From Bidens hawaiensis (lineage: Eukaryota; Streptophyta; Magnoliopsida; Asterales; Asteraceae), in the NCBI GenBank assembly GCA_021521415.1, contig JAIQDT010014359.1, forward strand, positions 1 to 64,000: a DNA stretch of 64,000 nt, read 5' to 3'. A program made the position numbers and the translations under genes. Of this stretch, positions 22,619 through 32,871 are shown in pieces. Below the pieces are notes generated by a model. The model was not told the DNA's origin. It made no database searches and worked only from the letters and a program-made list of their open reading frames with translations. Positions within the stretch are counted from its first letter, which is position 1. The number at the start of each line of letters is the position of its first letter.

Positions 22619-23580
22619 TGTTGAACATCCCGGCGGAATCAGGATATCCAACGTGTGGGAACGAAGGAGTGAAAATAGCAAACACAAAATAATAATAGGT
22701 AATCAATAAAAGCACATTCAAAGACAAAGATTCACTGTATTAAATGAGTCATTAATGAAATAGTGAAAGGAATGTCTAGGGTTTTGTGTATGATGGCGGC
22801 GGCTGTACGAGGAAACAAATAGAATATTCCTTTAGAATGTTTCTCGTATTCCGTGTGTGCCAACCTTATCCAAAAACCGTGCCCTAAATAGCCTAGGACC
22901 CCTATTTATAGACCCTGACATTCCTTCTAGAAGTTCCTAATAATTACATAATGAAATACAAAATAATACAAGTGTTGAGTCCTCGAGCAAGGTAACAATC
23001 TTGCTCGAGCAGACTCACTATGCTAGGTATGCTCGATGAATGTCCTCGAGCATACTTTACTAAGAATATCTTCAGTGAAGATATTCCCTTCCAGCAAGCT
23101 TCATTACTCTTGACTAATCCATGCTTTGCTCGAACTAGTCCATCGAGCAAGCTCATTCTTCTTGATGTCTTCAGTTTTCTTATTCAGCAATCTTTAGCAT
23201 GCTCGGATGTAAATTTTGCTCGGGGAACTGAACTCTGCCTGAAGTCCTTGCTTTGATCACGTGACATCTTCTTATTGCATCCATGCTTGTCCCTATGTGC
23301 TCGATCATCCTGTGCTCGTAACACTTGGTTAAAACTTGTATGATCAAGCTGTTTGCTCGATTGGCAATCCATGCTTGATAGAAGAATACTCTTTCTCGTT
23401 GAAGTGTAGCTTGCTTGAAGCCTTAACACTTAGAAGAATCAACCATTTAAGGTTCTTAAAACCTTGCTCGAAGTAGTAAAACCATGCTCGATTGTATAGG
23501 CTTGCTCGAAGTCCATACTTAGCAGTTTTCTGAGGAGGTTGAAAAGATTCCAATCTTCCTATCAAAAATCCGACTCAACA
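22619..23580 (-). repeat. 3' LTR of the Sirevirus-like element
   Basis: The right edge is firm: minus-strand GGGAGAT (polypurine tract) is followed by TGTTGAGTC at 23580. The left edge is chosen where TGTTGA gives a 6-bp inverted match (22619) and could lie up to 65 bases further left. TATA box TATAAATAG on the minus strand at 22910-22902. U3 (22975-23530) carries about 15 copies of TGCTCGA-type words, including the perfect palindrome TGCTCGAGCA near 23002. Confidence 0.75.
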
Positions 23581-23826
23581 ATCTCCCATAGATTGGAACA
23601 AGCTCAGATGCACCAAAACATACCTGCATAGAGTTATACATGTATCAGACATCAAAGATATATCATTTAAGAACATGTCATTTCATTAAATAAGTAGGAA
23701 TTCTGCCTCATGGGCATTACACATTAAAGTCTTTACATCAATTACAAATTAAACAAACATTACAGGATAAACAGAAATAAAAACTAATCATAATTTATCC
23801 CTTTTCTGCTATCTTCTCCTCCTGCT

Positions 23827-26800
23827 TCATGTATCAGATCTTTCTTTTATTCTTTTGACAAAGGCTGCTTTTTGTTTAATCATGTCGAGTTCCACAGCAT
23901 CAGAGGAGTCATATGGAAATTTGGCATCAATTAAGTCTTGAAGGTCCTGAGGATGTATAAATTTAAGATCTTCATCATGTCTTATCACTGCAATGGGTAT
24001 GCCAGACTCATTTCTCAATGAAATTGAATCATTGTGCTGATTGTAAGTTATGTACGTGATTCTCCCATATTGTTGCACCAATGAGTTTGGTTCTTGCATC
24101 ACTTCTCTCATGGCTACGCACTCTTTTAAACTCTTCCTTTTATCATGTGAGCTGCTTGCTTGAGACTTTCGTTTCTTGGTATCAAAGAGGGAGAGTTTTG
24201 AGATGTGCACTTCATTAATTCTTCTGTCTCTTTTCTCTCTCTCTGCCTGGCTTCTTATCTCTCTCTTCTTCTATTGCAAGAATGGGAATCCCTTTTCTGC
24301 TTGTTCTTTGATGAATTTGGAGAGACCGTTTCGTTTTTGCACTGCCAGTTGTCTTCTGTTTTGATTCTCATGAAGATCTATTTCAGCCATTTTCTTCAGT
24401 TGTTCCACTAAAAATTTTCTCAAATCATCTCTAAAAATGATGAGAGTTTCCTCTTGATCTTCTGTTACAACCCTCAAGGTCTTTGACCTTTTATCAAAGA
24501 AGAGATGTGTGGGCAGATTCAAATTTCTTGGTTGCTCGTGCCTCACACTCTCAGACCTCAAGGGAGCCCGGCTAGTGCTTTCTTGTTGAGTTTTCTTTAA
24601 CTTATCAAGTCCCTCTTCTACATACCATCTCTTGAAAGTCTCATCAGTTTGTACGACTAGCCTTGAAATTTTTGCTCCCTTTTTATATAGAGCACCCATC
24701 ATTTCTGCTCGAACTTCTTCTTCGGCTCTCTTCTTTGCTTCCTGCAATTTTCTTTGAGTTTCAAGATACAGTTTCTGCTCTCTATTGTATATTTCCATTA
24801 ATTGCTCATGAGGCATGTTTTGAAACTGTTCTTCTGTCATTCCTTTCTCCAGGACAATCTTCTTTAACATATCTACCCTCTGAGGGTCTTCAAACCATCT
24901 CTTCATTTCTTCTTCCTCCCTTTTGGCGTCATCTCTTTCCTTTTGCAGTCTCATTCTCAAATCCTGTTCTCTCTCATATTTTTCTCGACTCTTCTGATCT
25001 TTGTGAGAGGCTTTTACAAGTTGAATTTTTCTTTTCAATTCTTCAGGAGAAAGATTTATCAAGAAATTATAGCTGTAGCCATATAGTTGAAGAAACTTGA
25101 TATCATTGTGTTTAGCTTTTAATGCTTCATAGTTTGTTTCATCACTGACTTTCTTTTTAATTCTCTTTTTACTACTGTCTGATTCCTTTAATACCTTTTC
25201 TCCCTCTACTTTCCTTTTTGATACCTTCTTCACATAGTCTGAGATGTCATCTACAAGAGCATTCCTGTATAGTCTATCTATTGTGTCAAAAGATTGTAAG
25301 TTTAGGAATTCAGACTTATGACCGGATTTAATCAGAGATTCTCTTTTTGATTTTCTCATTCTCCACCCATCAGCTTCTTTGGCTATGTCTTCTTTTGATA
25401 GTATTAGAAGGTACTTTAAGTCATAGTCCAAACTGATCAAGTAATCTCTATCTTCATTTTCTTTTTCAACAGCTTTCATTTCTTCTTCACTGTCATCTTC
25501 AATATCAATAGTTTTATCAAGGTTGTGGAGTGCCCCAATCATTGGTTCTTCATTTCTTGTAGATTGAGCTCTCTTCCTTTCTTCAATCTTTTCCAATCTC
25601 CTCTTGTACACCATTACTTTTACAGATTTTTGCCTTTTGGATTTGGGTGTTTCAATCTCAGCTGTTTCCTTTCATTTCAGAGATGATTGAGAAGGAGTGG
25701 GAATGTTAGATTGAGTTACTTCAACTTCTGGCCTTTCAAGTATGATTTCTTCATCAACTGATTCAGATGTCTTAGATTCTTCTGACTCATGGTCATCTTT
25801 ATCACAAACTTCATCTATAACTAGTTCAGATGTGTCTGTTAGCAGGAGTTGGCTTTTCTTCCAATGTTCTTGCCTTTGTTCTTCTTAAGCTCTCCTGGCT
25901 GCAGCCACAGTTTACGGTCTGAACTCATCAGGATGTAGGAGAACGTCAAAATGTGTTCTGAGCATAACTAATTGAGCAATGAATTTGACATAAACATTCC
26001 ATGGCATCCTTGGTGCTTCATCCTTCTCAGGTTCTTCTCTTAATCTAGACCAGTCTCTTGTTCTTTATTAGTTTCCATTTCAAGTGTTGACAGGTTCAGT
26101 GTCAGGTAGTTCAGGTTCAATCACTATACAGTTGTCACTGGTTCTTCAGTTGTGTCATGTTCTTGTTCATCAACATTCATATTTGCTCTTAGAGCATCCA
26201 GTGTGACTTTTATCGCCTCATCAGCCTCCTTCAACCTTTTCTCATCCTCCTTTTCTTTCTCCTTCATGTTTATTAGTGCTTCAAGCACTTCTTGAGGTAT
26301 TTCCTCATATTCTCTATCTAAAGATTCCAAATCTTCATTCATTAACCTTATGGTAGTCTTGACAGATTCAGCTTCTGCAACATCAGGATCAATCACATTT
26401 TCCTTGTGCAGTATATCATCGGATTGAACTTTATGTTGGGGCTGGGGATGTAAATCATCATCAGTAAGTGCAATCCCCTTTCCCTTTTCTTTTCTTTTTA
26501 ACATTTCTTCTTCAGTTTCTTCTTCTTCCTTATTCTCCCCCTCATCACAAGATTTTTCATCTTCATACTTTTCATATATTAACTTTAATGCATCTGATGG
26601 TCCACCCTCCATCATTTCTTCATCAGAACATTTATACATTTCTCCAATCACTTTTAGACTTTTTGCACCTTCAGGTTTCTCCTCCTGTTTTGGTGCATCT
26701 GAGGTCTTCTCAACCTCAGATTGCCCCTCTAGGGTTTGAATCCTCATTAAAGCTTCAGTCAATGCAGCCTCCAAAGTTTTGTTTCTGCTTTCTAAAAAAG

Positions 26801-28381
26801 CATTCCTCTCCCTCAGCATAATATTTTCGAATTCAAGCTTGGCATTTTCAGAGACAATATCATACAGGTTTGGACTTGAAGGTGGGGTTTCTTGAGTTGT
26901 CTTTGGTTCGGGTTCCGAAAAGGGTCCTAACTCATCAGTTTCTAGAGATGGTACTTTGTATGGTTTAAAAGTTGGGATTGATTGAGTTGGTGGGGTAGTG
27001 GCAGTAGCAGGTTGATCTTGTATTGGGGAAGATGGTAGTGTTTGAATGTGTGTGGCTTGAATGGGTTGGGATGGTTGAGGCGGTGAGGTATGAAATGAAT
27101 CTTGTAGTGGAGATGTAGGTGGTGTAGGAACAGGAATGTTATCAATTGGTTCAAAATCAAATAAAGCAGGTTCAGTTGTAGCTGGGGAGGAAAAGACATT
27201 GTCATTTTCATCATTTAAATCAATGGAGTCTGTGTCATCGTTGTAGATCTCAGGTGGTGGTGAGTCTGGTGGAGTTATCTTGTTGACCGTTTCAGCAACA
27301 TCTGATACAACATCTGCTACAAATACATCATCATCCATTGGCTCTGTAGCTTGGTTGACTAGACCCACAACTGGTTCATCTATCTCCTCATGTACCTCTA
27401 CCTATGAATTATCTCCCTCATGTGCAGATTGTTCAATCAAAGGCACATTTCCCTCAATAAACTCCTGTGCATCATCATTTCCACCAATAACCATGTCATT
27501 TCCACCTTCTGGACCATTGTCTCCATCATCATTTTGATCATTATCATCTCCACCATCATTCACATTATCATCTTCTTCATCATCACTATTACCGGGGGTG
27601 CGAGGCACATTAATAGCACCTAGTGCTGGGACAAGCAACCATGGGAGTACATCCCAGTCATCATTGTCAACAAATTTGCTCTGAACATCTTTCATTCTTT
27701 TGCATATGTTGGGGCCCTGCAGTCTCAAAACCTCTCCCATTCTTTGAAGATCAGGCAATTCTCTATTTATCAAAATCTGTAGAAACCTGGGATACATAAG
27801 AAATCGCTGATTGACTTGCTTCTCTGCATTTGATACCTACCCTTGAAAGATGAATCTTGAAATGTTGAAAGGCTGCTGGTACAAAATCAATACTGTGAGA
27901 GTACCCAATTCCCTGCTTAACAATGTCTAAGCCCCTCTCCTTGGAGATAAGGACCGGAGACGTGATGAATCAGAAAACGGTAAATAAGTGGAAAACTTCC
28001 TTTCTGAAATTGGCCTTCCTTTACTCCTCCTTGGTATCCCATAGTCTCTTGAAAGACTCTTAATGACCTTGGGACCGAATAAGATGGCTGAGCATTAAAA
28101 TTATCGTTCAGTTCCAAAGCAGCTCGTATTGATGCCTCTGTGATCTCTATATCATGGTTTAGGACAGAAGTCTCAATCCTCTTCCCATTACTATCATCTA
28201 CATAAGTAGCCGAGCCCCAAAAATCTGCAATATGGTTCCTATAAATTGTAGGGCTTTCGGTCAGTGCCACCCTTAAATTGGAGTTTCTTAGAAAGTTTAT
28301 CATCAGCTCCAATTCTTGATTGTCATTATCGAGCTCCAACTAAGCGCACATATTGTGCCTCTTTTCGAACTTTAGGGCCAT
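23827..28381 (-). pseudogene. Env-like coding region of the Sirevirus-like element
   Basis: A chain of same-strand frames: 28381-27917, 27797-27402 and 27368-26124 (same frame, separated only by a TAG at 27404), 25614-24271 and 24210-23827. The ATG at 28381 has a TAG after 13 codons. The frame then resumes, and a frameshift lies near 27900-27830. N-terminal third: conserved-looking globular region (TESPTIYRNHIADFW, FLIHHVSG, MYPRFLQI). Middle: acidic, then proline-rich (27270-26900). C-terminal half: Lys/Glu-rich, probable coiled coils. I recall similar ORFs annotated near copia elements in Asteraceae. No transmembrane segment is obvious, so 'env-like' describes position only. Intact length would be near 1500 residues. 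Confidence 0.7.
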
Positions 28382-28386
28382 CAGTT

Positions 28387-28586
28387 CTGCAAAATAAAAG
28401 ATATGTCAGTACACTAAGTTGCAAAACTAATATACGAGGATAGGTAGATGATTAATGGCGTCTTCAATTAACCTGTTCTGTAGTAATATGCGTACCTGCA
28501 AGAACAATTAAACAGTTAGTTAGTAGTTCAATTAGAAACCCTAATTCTGAAATCGGTGTAACGATTATCGAATAACGATGTCTTAC
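28387..28586 (-). other. Two putative introns in the env-like leader
   Basis: On the minus strand: donor CG|GTAAGA at 28586, acceptor TTGTTCTTGCAG ending 28496 (91-bp intron); a 23-bp exon ending CAG|GTTAAT at 28472; acceptor TTTATTTTGCAG ending 28387 (86-bp intron). The next exon reaches the ATG after 5 bases. The tiny exon may be skipped, giving one 200-bp intron. The introns are T-rich, as plant introns are. Confidence 0.5.
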
Positions 28587-28589
28587 CGA

Positions 28590-31490
28590 AGTCGAAACAG
28601 AGCTAATGGCTGTATTCGAAGTAAACTTGAGCAAGTATTAGAGTAATCGAGCAAGCGGAAGACAACACGAGCAAGAGGGTTTTTGTGGTTAGGTTTAAGA
28701 GAGGAAGAAATATGTGAAAAAGTTTCCAAGTCCCCCTTTTATACCTAATGTTTGGGTGGTACAGTACCTCAATTTGTCGTCTAGCGCACGACAGTTGTCA
28801 TTTAATTTCAAATTTAATGTACCTCCCTTGCTCGAGCATACAGCCAAAGCAACAGCTGTCTTCCACTGTACTCGAGTACATAGTACAACCCTTGCTCGTA
28901 GTACTTGGAATATGATGCTTTTGAGCACTAGTATTGGAATATGTACATAGTACATAGACTTGTGCTCGATGCCTTAGCCAGAGATGTTTGATCATAATTT
29001 GCTCGAGTATTGAGTCATACTCGAGGGTTAGTGTGCTCGACCGTACTTTAACAAAATCTTACTCAATTCTATAAGCCTGAGTCACACCTGCAATCTAACC
29101 CTATTCAAAGATGCATCATGCTCGAGATACTTAGAAATCTATCATGACAATATCCTGTGCTCGAAATGCATTCTTAAGTGTTAGAACCTTTGCTCGACTA
29201 ACTTAGATTGCTAAAGCTCAATGTGCTCGATGTACCCTTATGCTCAAAAGCCTTAGCATATTAAATCAATCCTATGCCTGTATTCGAACGCGCAACCTAA
29301 GGGTCTAGCACACAAGTTTGCTCGGACTACTTAACAAAATAATCCATTTGCTTAAGCTCGAACTTTCATAACGAAACACCTAGCATACTTTTATGCTCGA
29401 ATACTTAGGTCTTATAATTCATCATGCAATCATGCTCGAAACACTTAACGTCCATTTTCACATCATAGCAGGTGCATGTAAGTAAGATGCATGCTCGAAA
29501 CACTTGATAGCAAATTTTCATGAAATGCATGCTTGAAACACATAGACAATTCATACAAGTCATATAAGATGCTTGACATAATGTTATCATGCTTAGTAAG
29601 CAAAGTTCGTCTGCTCGATTTTAAAAAATGATCATTTCAACTTGATGAGCCGACGTAAACAATTTGTTTAAGGTGACATTAGAGATCAAAATTCATTTCA
29701 AATCAATTGGAAAGATCTCAACATGGTATCAGATTATCTAATAACTGTCACACCATTTCATTTTCAGCCTTACAATAACTTAAGTCAGGTTGACACTAGG
29801 TGGAAGCACTTAACATGATTCTTATAACTTTCGTGATATGCTTAAGATTCAATTAAGAGCTTGAGTTGGAATGGTTACATTTTGGACTTCAAGTTGTTCC
29901 TTATCTCTTCTCAAAGCTTATTTAGCCTTTTCCAATCACCCCAATTTGACTTCAACCCCCTGATGCCTTGGTCAAAATATTTATTTATTTGAGCAGTCAT
30001 ATATATATATATATATGTATGTATGTATGTACGTATCCGACTTCAAGGTTGAACGTTGGACTTACAAGCCATCCGGACTTACATGCCTTAAATTCAGAGT
30101 GTTTAGGACTTATTTGAATGCCCCACTCCTGTAGTTCCCTTGGTGCCCCTTAAAGTCATGATATTTTATTTATTCTTAATAATATTTTTGAACCAATATT
30201 CTGATTTTCTTTTCAATATTTTTCTTTGTGCTTCATTTAACATTGATTGACTTTTAACTGCATATAACTCTTTGGATGCTCATATATTTTGTAAATTTGA
30301 TTTTGAGAGAACAAGACAGCAACGGGCTCGTATATGATTGAGTAATCACCTTTCTGCTTATCATATAGAGAGATGTGTAAGGAAACATACCTTTGTCTTT
30401 GGATGAATCACCACATCAAACTTAGCACAATTATTTGACAGCAACGGGCTCGTGTTTGTATCACATCAGTCACTACACTCACGAGAAGATACCACACGAA
30501 TTGTCAATATGCTGAACAGAAATCTTTTAAGCTTTCAATCTATGGGTTAGGAGATTAGACAATATACTATCATTTCCCAGTTTAGGTTGGATTCAATCTC
30601 CACAGAAAACAGTTTTTAGATTCTTTGAAGTTTGGAACTTGGATAATATTATCATGTCTCATATTAAATATCACCGTCAACAGTGTTGGTTAGTCAAAAC
30701 TTTTACCATTTTAAAAACCATTTCCTTTTGAAAGTTCAATTGAAAAACAATGATTTTAAAAGCAGTGTTGTCATTTAAGCGTGTTTAACAAGCACACACT
30801 ATCACCATATCAAAACACATTCATCCAGACAGTAGAAATCATTAAGATAATCACATGAGTCTGTTGAGCATTCTCAGAAGTTCATCGAGCATGCTCGAAA
30901 GTCAGTCGAGCAAACTTAAAATTGATCATTTCGGTGCATGTACTCGAAAGACTTAGCTGAGTGCTCGAGCAGTATACTTGTGCTTGAAATACTTCAAAAG
31001 TTTTCCACAACACATGTCCAAGCTCGACCTCAAGTAACACATCACTTGTGCTCGAGTTACTTGAGAAACCTCAAGTATGGTTTGTTTGTGCTCGAAGAGC
31101 ATTAAGCACACCATGCAACACAGAATTATGCTCGAAATACTTGAAAAAGCTTTTCAAGACAAAATTCTATGCTCGAGCAGCTGAGCAACGACATCTGTGC
31201 TCGAATGATTTTTACAAGAGCCTTTGCTTGTGCCCGAAGAGCAATAAGCACAATATCAAGCATAGATTCATGCTCGAAGTACTTAGAATCACAGAAATAC
31301 ATCATGCAAGCACAGTTCAAAGTACCAGAAGCTGTAATTAGCAGTTTTAACAAAATTTTCACACAAAGACAGTCACACACATGATTCATGCAATTTGACT
31401 AATCAGTCAAGCATAGCAAATTATCATGCAAACATTCAAAGTAAGTAACACAGATAATCAGTAAGCACCTCACTTGAGCACACATCCTAA
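28590..31490. repeat. Spacer with more than 30 dispersed TGCTCGA motifs
   Basis: Between RNase H and the env-like ORF the word (A/T)TGCTCGA(A/G) recurs irregularly, often extended to TGCTCGAA(A/G)(T/C)ACTTAG or ...CACTTGA (29115, 29393, 29433, 29491, 31130, 31270). Perfect palindromes occur, such as TGTACTCGAGTACA near 28867. Two dense blocks (28820-29620 and 30880-31290) flank a plainer stretch with a short (TA)n/(TATG)n at 29998-30033. Several ORFs in the blocks are by-products. Confidence 0.85.
28737..28743 (-). promoter_or_regulatory. Candidate TATA box for the env-like gene
   Basis: The minus strand reads GGTATAAAAGGGGG, about 150 bases upstream of the putative donor at 28586 and 360 upstream of the ATG. 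A CT-rich leader (TTCTTCCTCTCTTAAACC) follows, as at a plant transcription start. Confidence 0.5.
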
Positions 31491-31491
31491 A

Positions 31492-31909
31492 TCAAACTTT
31501 ATCAGCATTTATCATTCCTAGGCACTTTAACAGAAAATGAAACCTGGTTTTATCTAAAGGTTTGGTGAACAAATCAGCCAAATTATCAGATGTGTCTACC
31601 CTTTTCATTTCTATTAAACCTTTTTCCTTACAGTCCCTAATGAAATGATGTCTAATTTCAATGTGCTTAGTCTTGGAATGTTGGACTGGATTCTTAACAA
31701 TAAACATAGCAGCAGTATTATCAATTAAAATAGGTGTAAGTAAGAAATTCAGACCATAATCCAGCAGTTGATTTTGAATCCACAGAACCTGTACACAGCA
31801 AGCAGAGGCAGAAATATACTCAGCTTCAGCAGTAGAGATTGACACTGTAGTTTGCTTCTTGCATTGCCAAGGCACTAGCGTGTTCCCTAGAAACTGGCAT
31901 CCTCTAGAG
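31492..31909 (-). pseudogene. pol: Copia RNase H C-terminal part, interrupted
   Basis: The frame reads SRGCQFLGNTLVPWQCKKQT from the insertion point, then STAEAEYISASACC, the active-site-bearing segment of copia RNase H, then LWIQNQLLDYG, DNTAAMFIVKNPV, KTKHIEIRHHFIRD and the C-terminal LADLFTKPL, ending at the stop at 31492. The 5' part is replaced by the LTR starting at 31910. This enzyme degrades the RNA strand during reverse transcription. Confidence 0.9.
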
Positions 31910-32268
31910 TGTTGGGCTACAATAAATGGTTTATGCTTTTATATATGTTGTTGGGCTTTCTTTTGTAAACCGAAAAGGGTTTTCGGTGGGCTTGTGATTG
32001 TGTTGGGCTTAGGTATGGTATATGTCTATAAATACCATGCATTTCACCTTGTAAAGGGTTGGTCATTTTTGTTAGTATTGAAGCCGTGACATTGTGTAAC
32101 TCTTAAGGGCTTAAACACCCAACTATTATATAATAGTGTGTTTTGAAGCCTTTCTTGTGTATTCTTATTGCTATTATCAGTCATGTATTGAATCAACACG
32201 TTGTTATTTTTCGCATTTCATCGTGTATTTGGTATCACATTGCAAGATCCTCCGACACGTGAGTTACA
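31910..32268 (+). repeat. 5' LTR of the plus-strand copia element (359 bp)
   Basis: Starts TGTTGGGCTACAA, ends GTGAGTTACA directly before the primer-binding site. TATA box TATAAATA at 32027-32034. Size and TG...CA ends are typical of copia. Confidence 0.85.
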
Positions 32269-32269
32269 A

Positions 32270-32284
32270 TTGGTATCCGAGCCT
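32270..32284 (+). other. Primer-binding site (tRNA-Met type, one change)
   Basis: TTGGTATCCGAGCC follows the LTR by one base. It matches the initiator tRNA-Met site TGGTATCAGAGC except for A to C. Confidence 0.85.
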
Positions 32285-32515
32285 ATAGACCTATTCTAGG
32301 CTCGGTTGTGATATCAAGATTCAATTACTGGGTTCTTGGTTGATGTTTTGGTGTGTTTTCTGGAATTACAAGTGTGGTGGCTGTTGAAGTGATGTTCACC
32401 GTGCTCATCAGAATTCTTTTGACTATTTTAAGCACAAGATTAACCAAAAATCAGAACTGAAATTCAAATCCCTGATTTTTAGGGATTTGAGGTTGTTTCC
32501 TTATCTAAAAACATT

Positions 32516-32800
32516 TCAAAAGTGGTTCTCAGGAAGACTTTGATTGTTTTTGGCCAATTGTTCTCGGCCAAGATTGAGGGTTCTCGGGATAGTTCACTGG
32601 TTCTTTGGTTCTTTGGTTGATTCAGCAGTTCTCGGGTCATTATTTGGGTTCTCGGGTAACTAATTGGGATCTCGGATAGACGGGTTAGTTCTTGGATCAT
32701 CAATTGGGTTCTCGGGTCAAGTATTTGGTTCTTGGGTCAAGTATCTGGTTCTCGAGTTAGTCTTTGGGTTCTTTGTTTATACTTGGGTTCTCTGTTGGGC
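32516..32800 (+). repeat. Reiterated GGTTCTCGGGTC words in the copia leader
   Basis: Words such as TTGGGTTCTCGGGTCA and TTTGGTTCTTGGGTCAAGTA recur about a dozen times with a loose 20-25 base spacing, in the untranslated leader between PBS and gag. No open frame spans them. Confidence 0.75.
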
Positions 32801-32871
32801 CTATTGTTCATCTGGGCCTGTTTGGATTGGGCTGTTAAAGACTTTGGGATTGTTTTGGGTTTAGAATCATC

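Larger units (their letters stand above)
22619..31909 (-). mobile_element. 3' half of a Sirevirus-like Ty1/copia element
   Basis: On the minus strand: end of the copia RNase H (31909-31492), a 3.1-kb spacer, a 4.5-kb env-like coding region (28381-23827), a polypurine tract beside 23581 and a 3' LTR (23580 to about 22619). Copia RNase H followed by a large extra coding region before the 3' LTR is the layout of Sireviruses, which carry an env-like gene 3' of pol. The 5' half is absent. At 31909 a plus-strand copia element interrupts RNase H. Confidence 0.8.

Noticed and set aside
23581..23826. Possible short extra ORF between env-like region and LTR
   Set aside because: No frame above background; contains only the polypurine tract and AT-rich DNA.
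24663..27623. Plus-strand ORFs up to 145 codons
   Set aside because: Shadows of the minus-strand env-like region, rich in Leu/Phe as expected for the complement of Lys/Glu codons.
28830..31290. CRISPR-like array
   Set aside because: Motif is only 7-15 bases, spacing irregular, and the context is a plant retrotransposon.
31048..31389. Several ORFs of 70-97 codons on both strands
   Set aside because: Produced by the recurring TGCTCGA motif block; no protein-like pattern.
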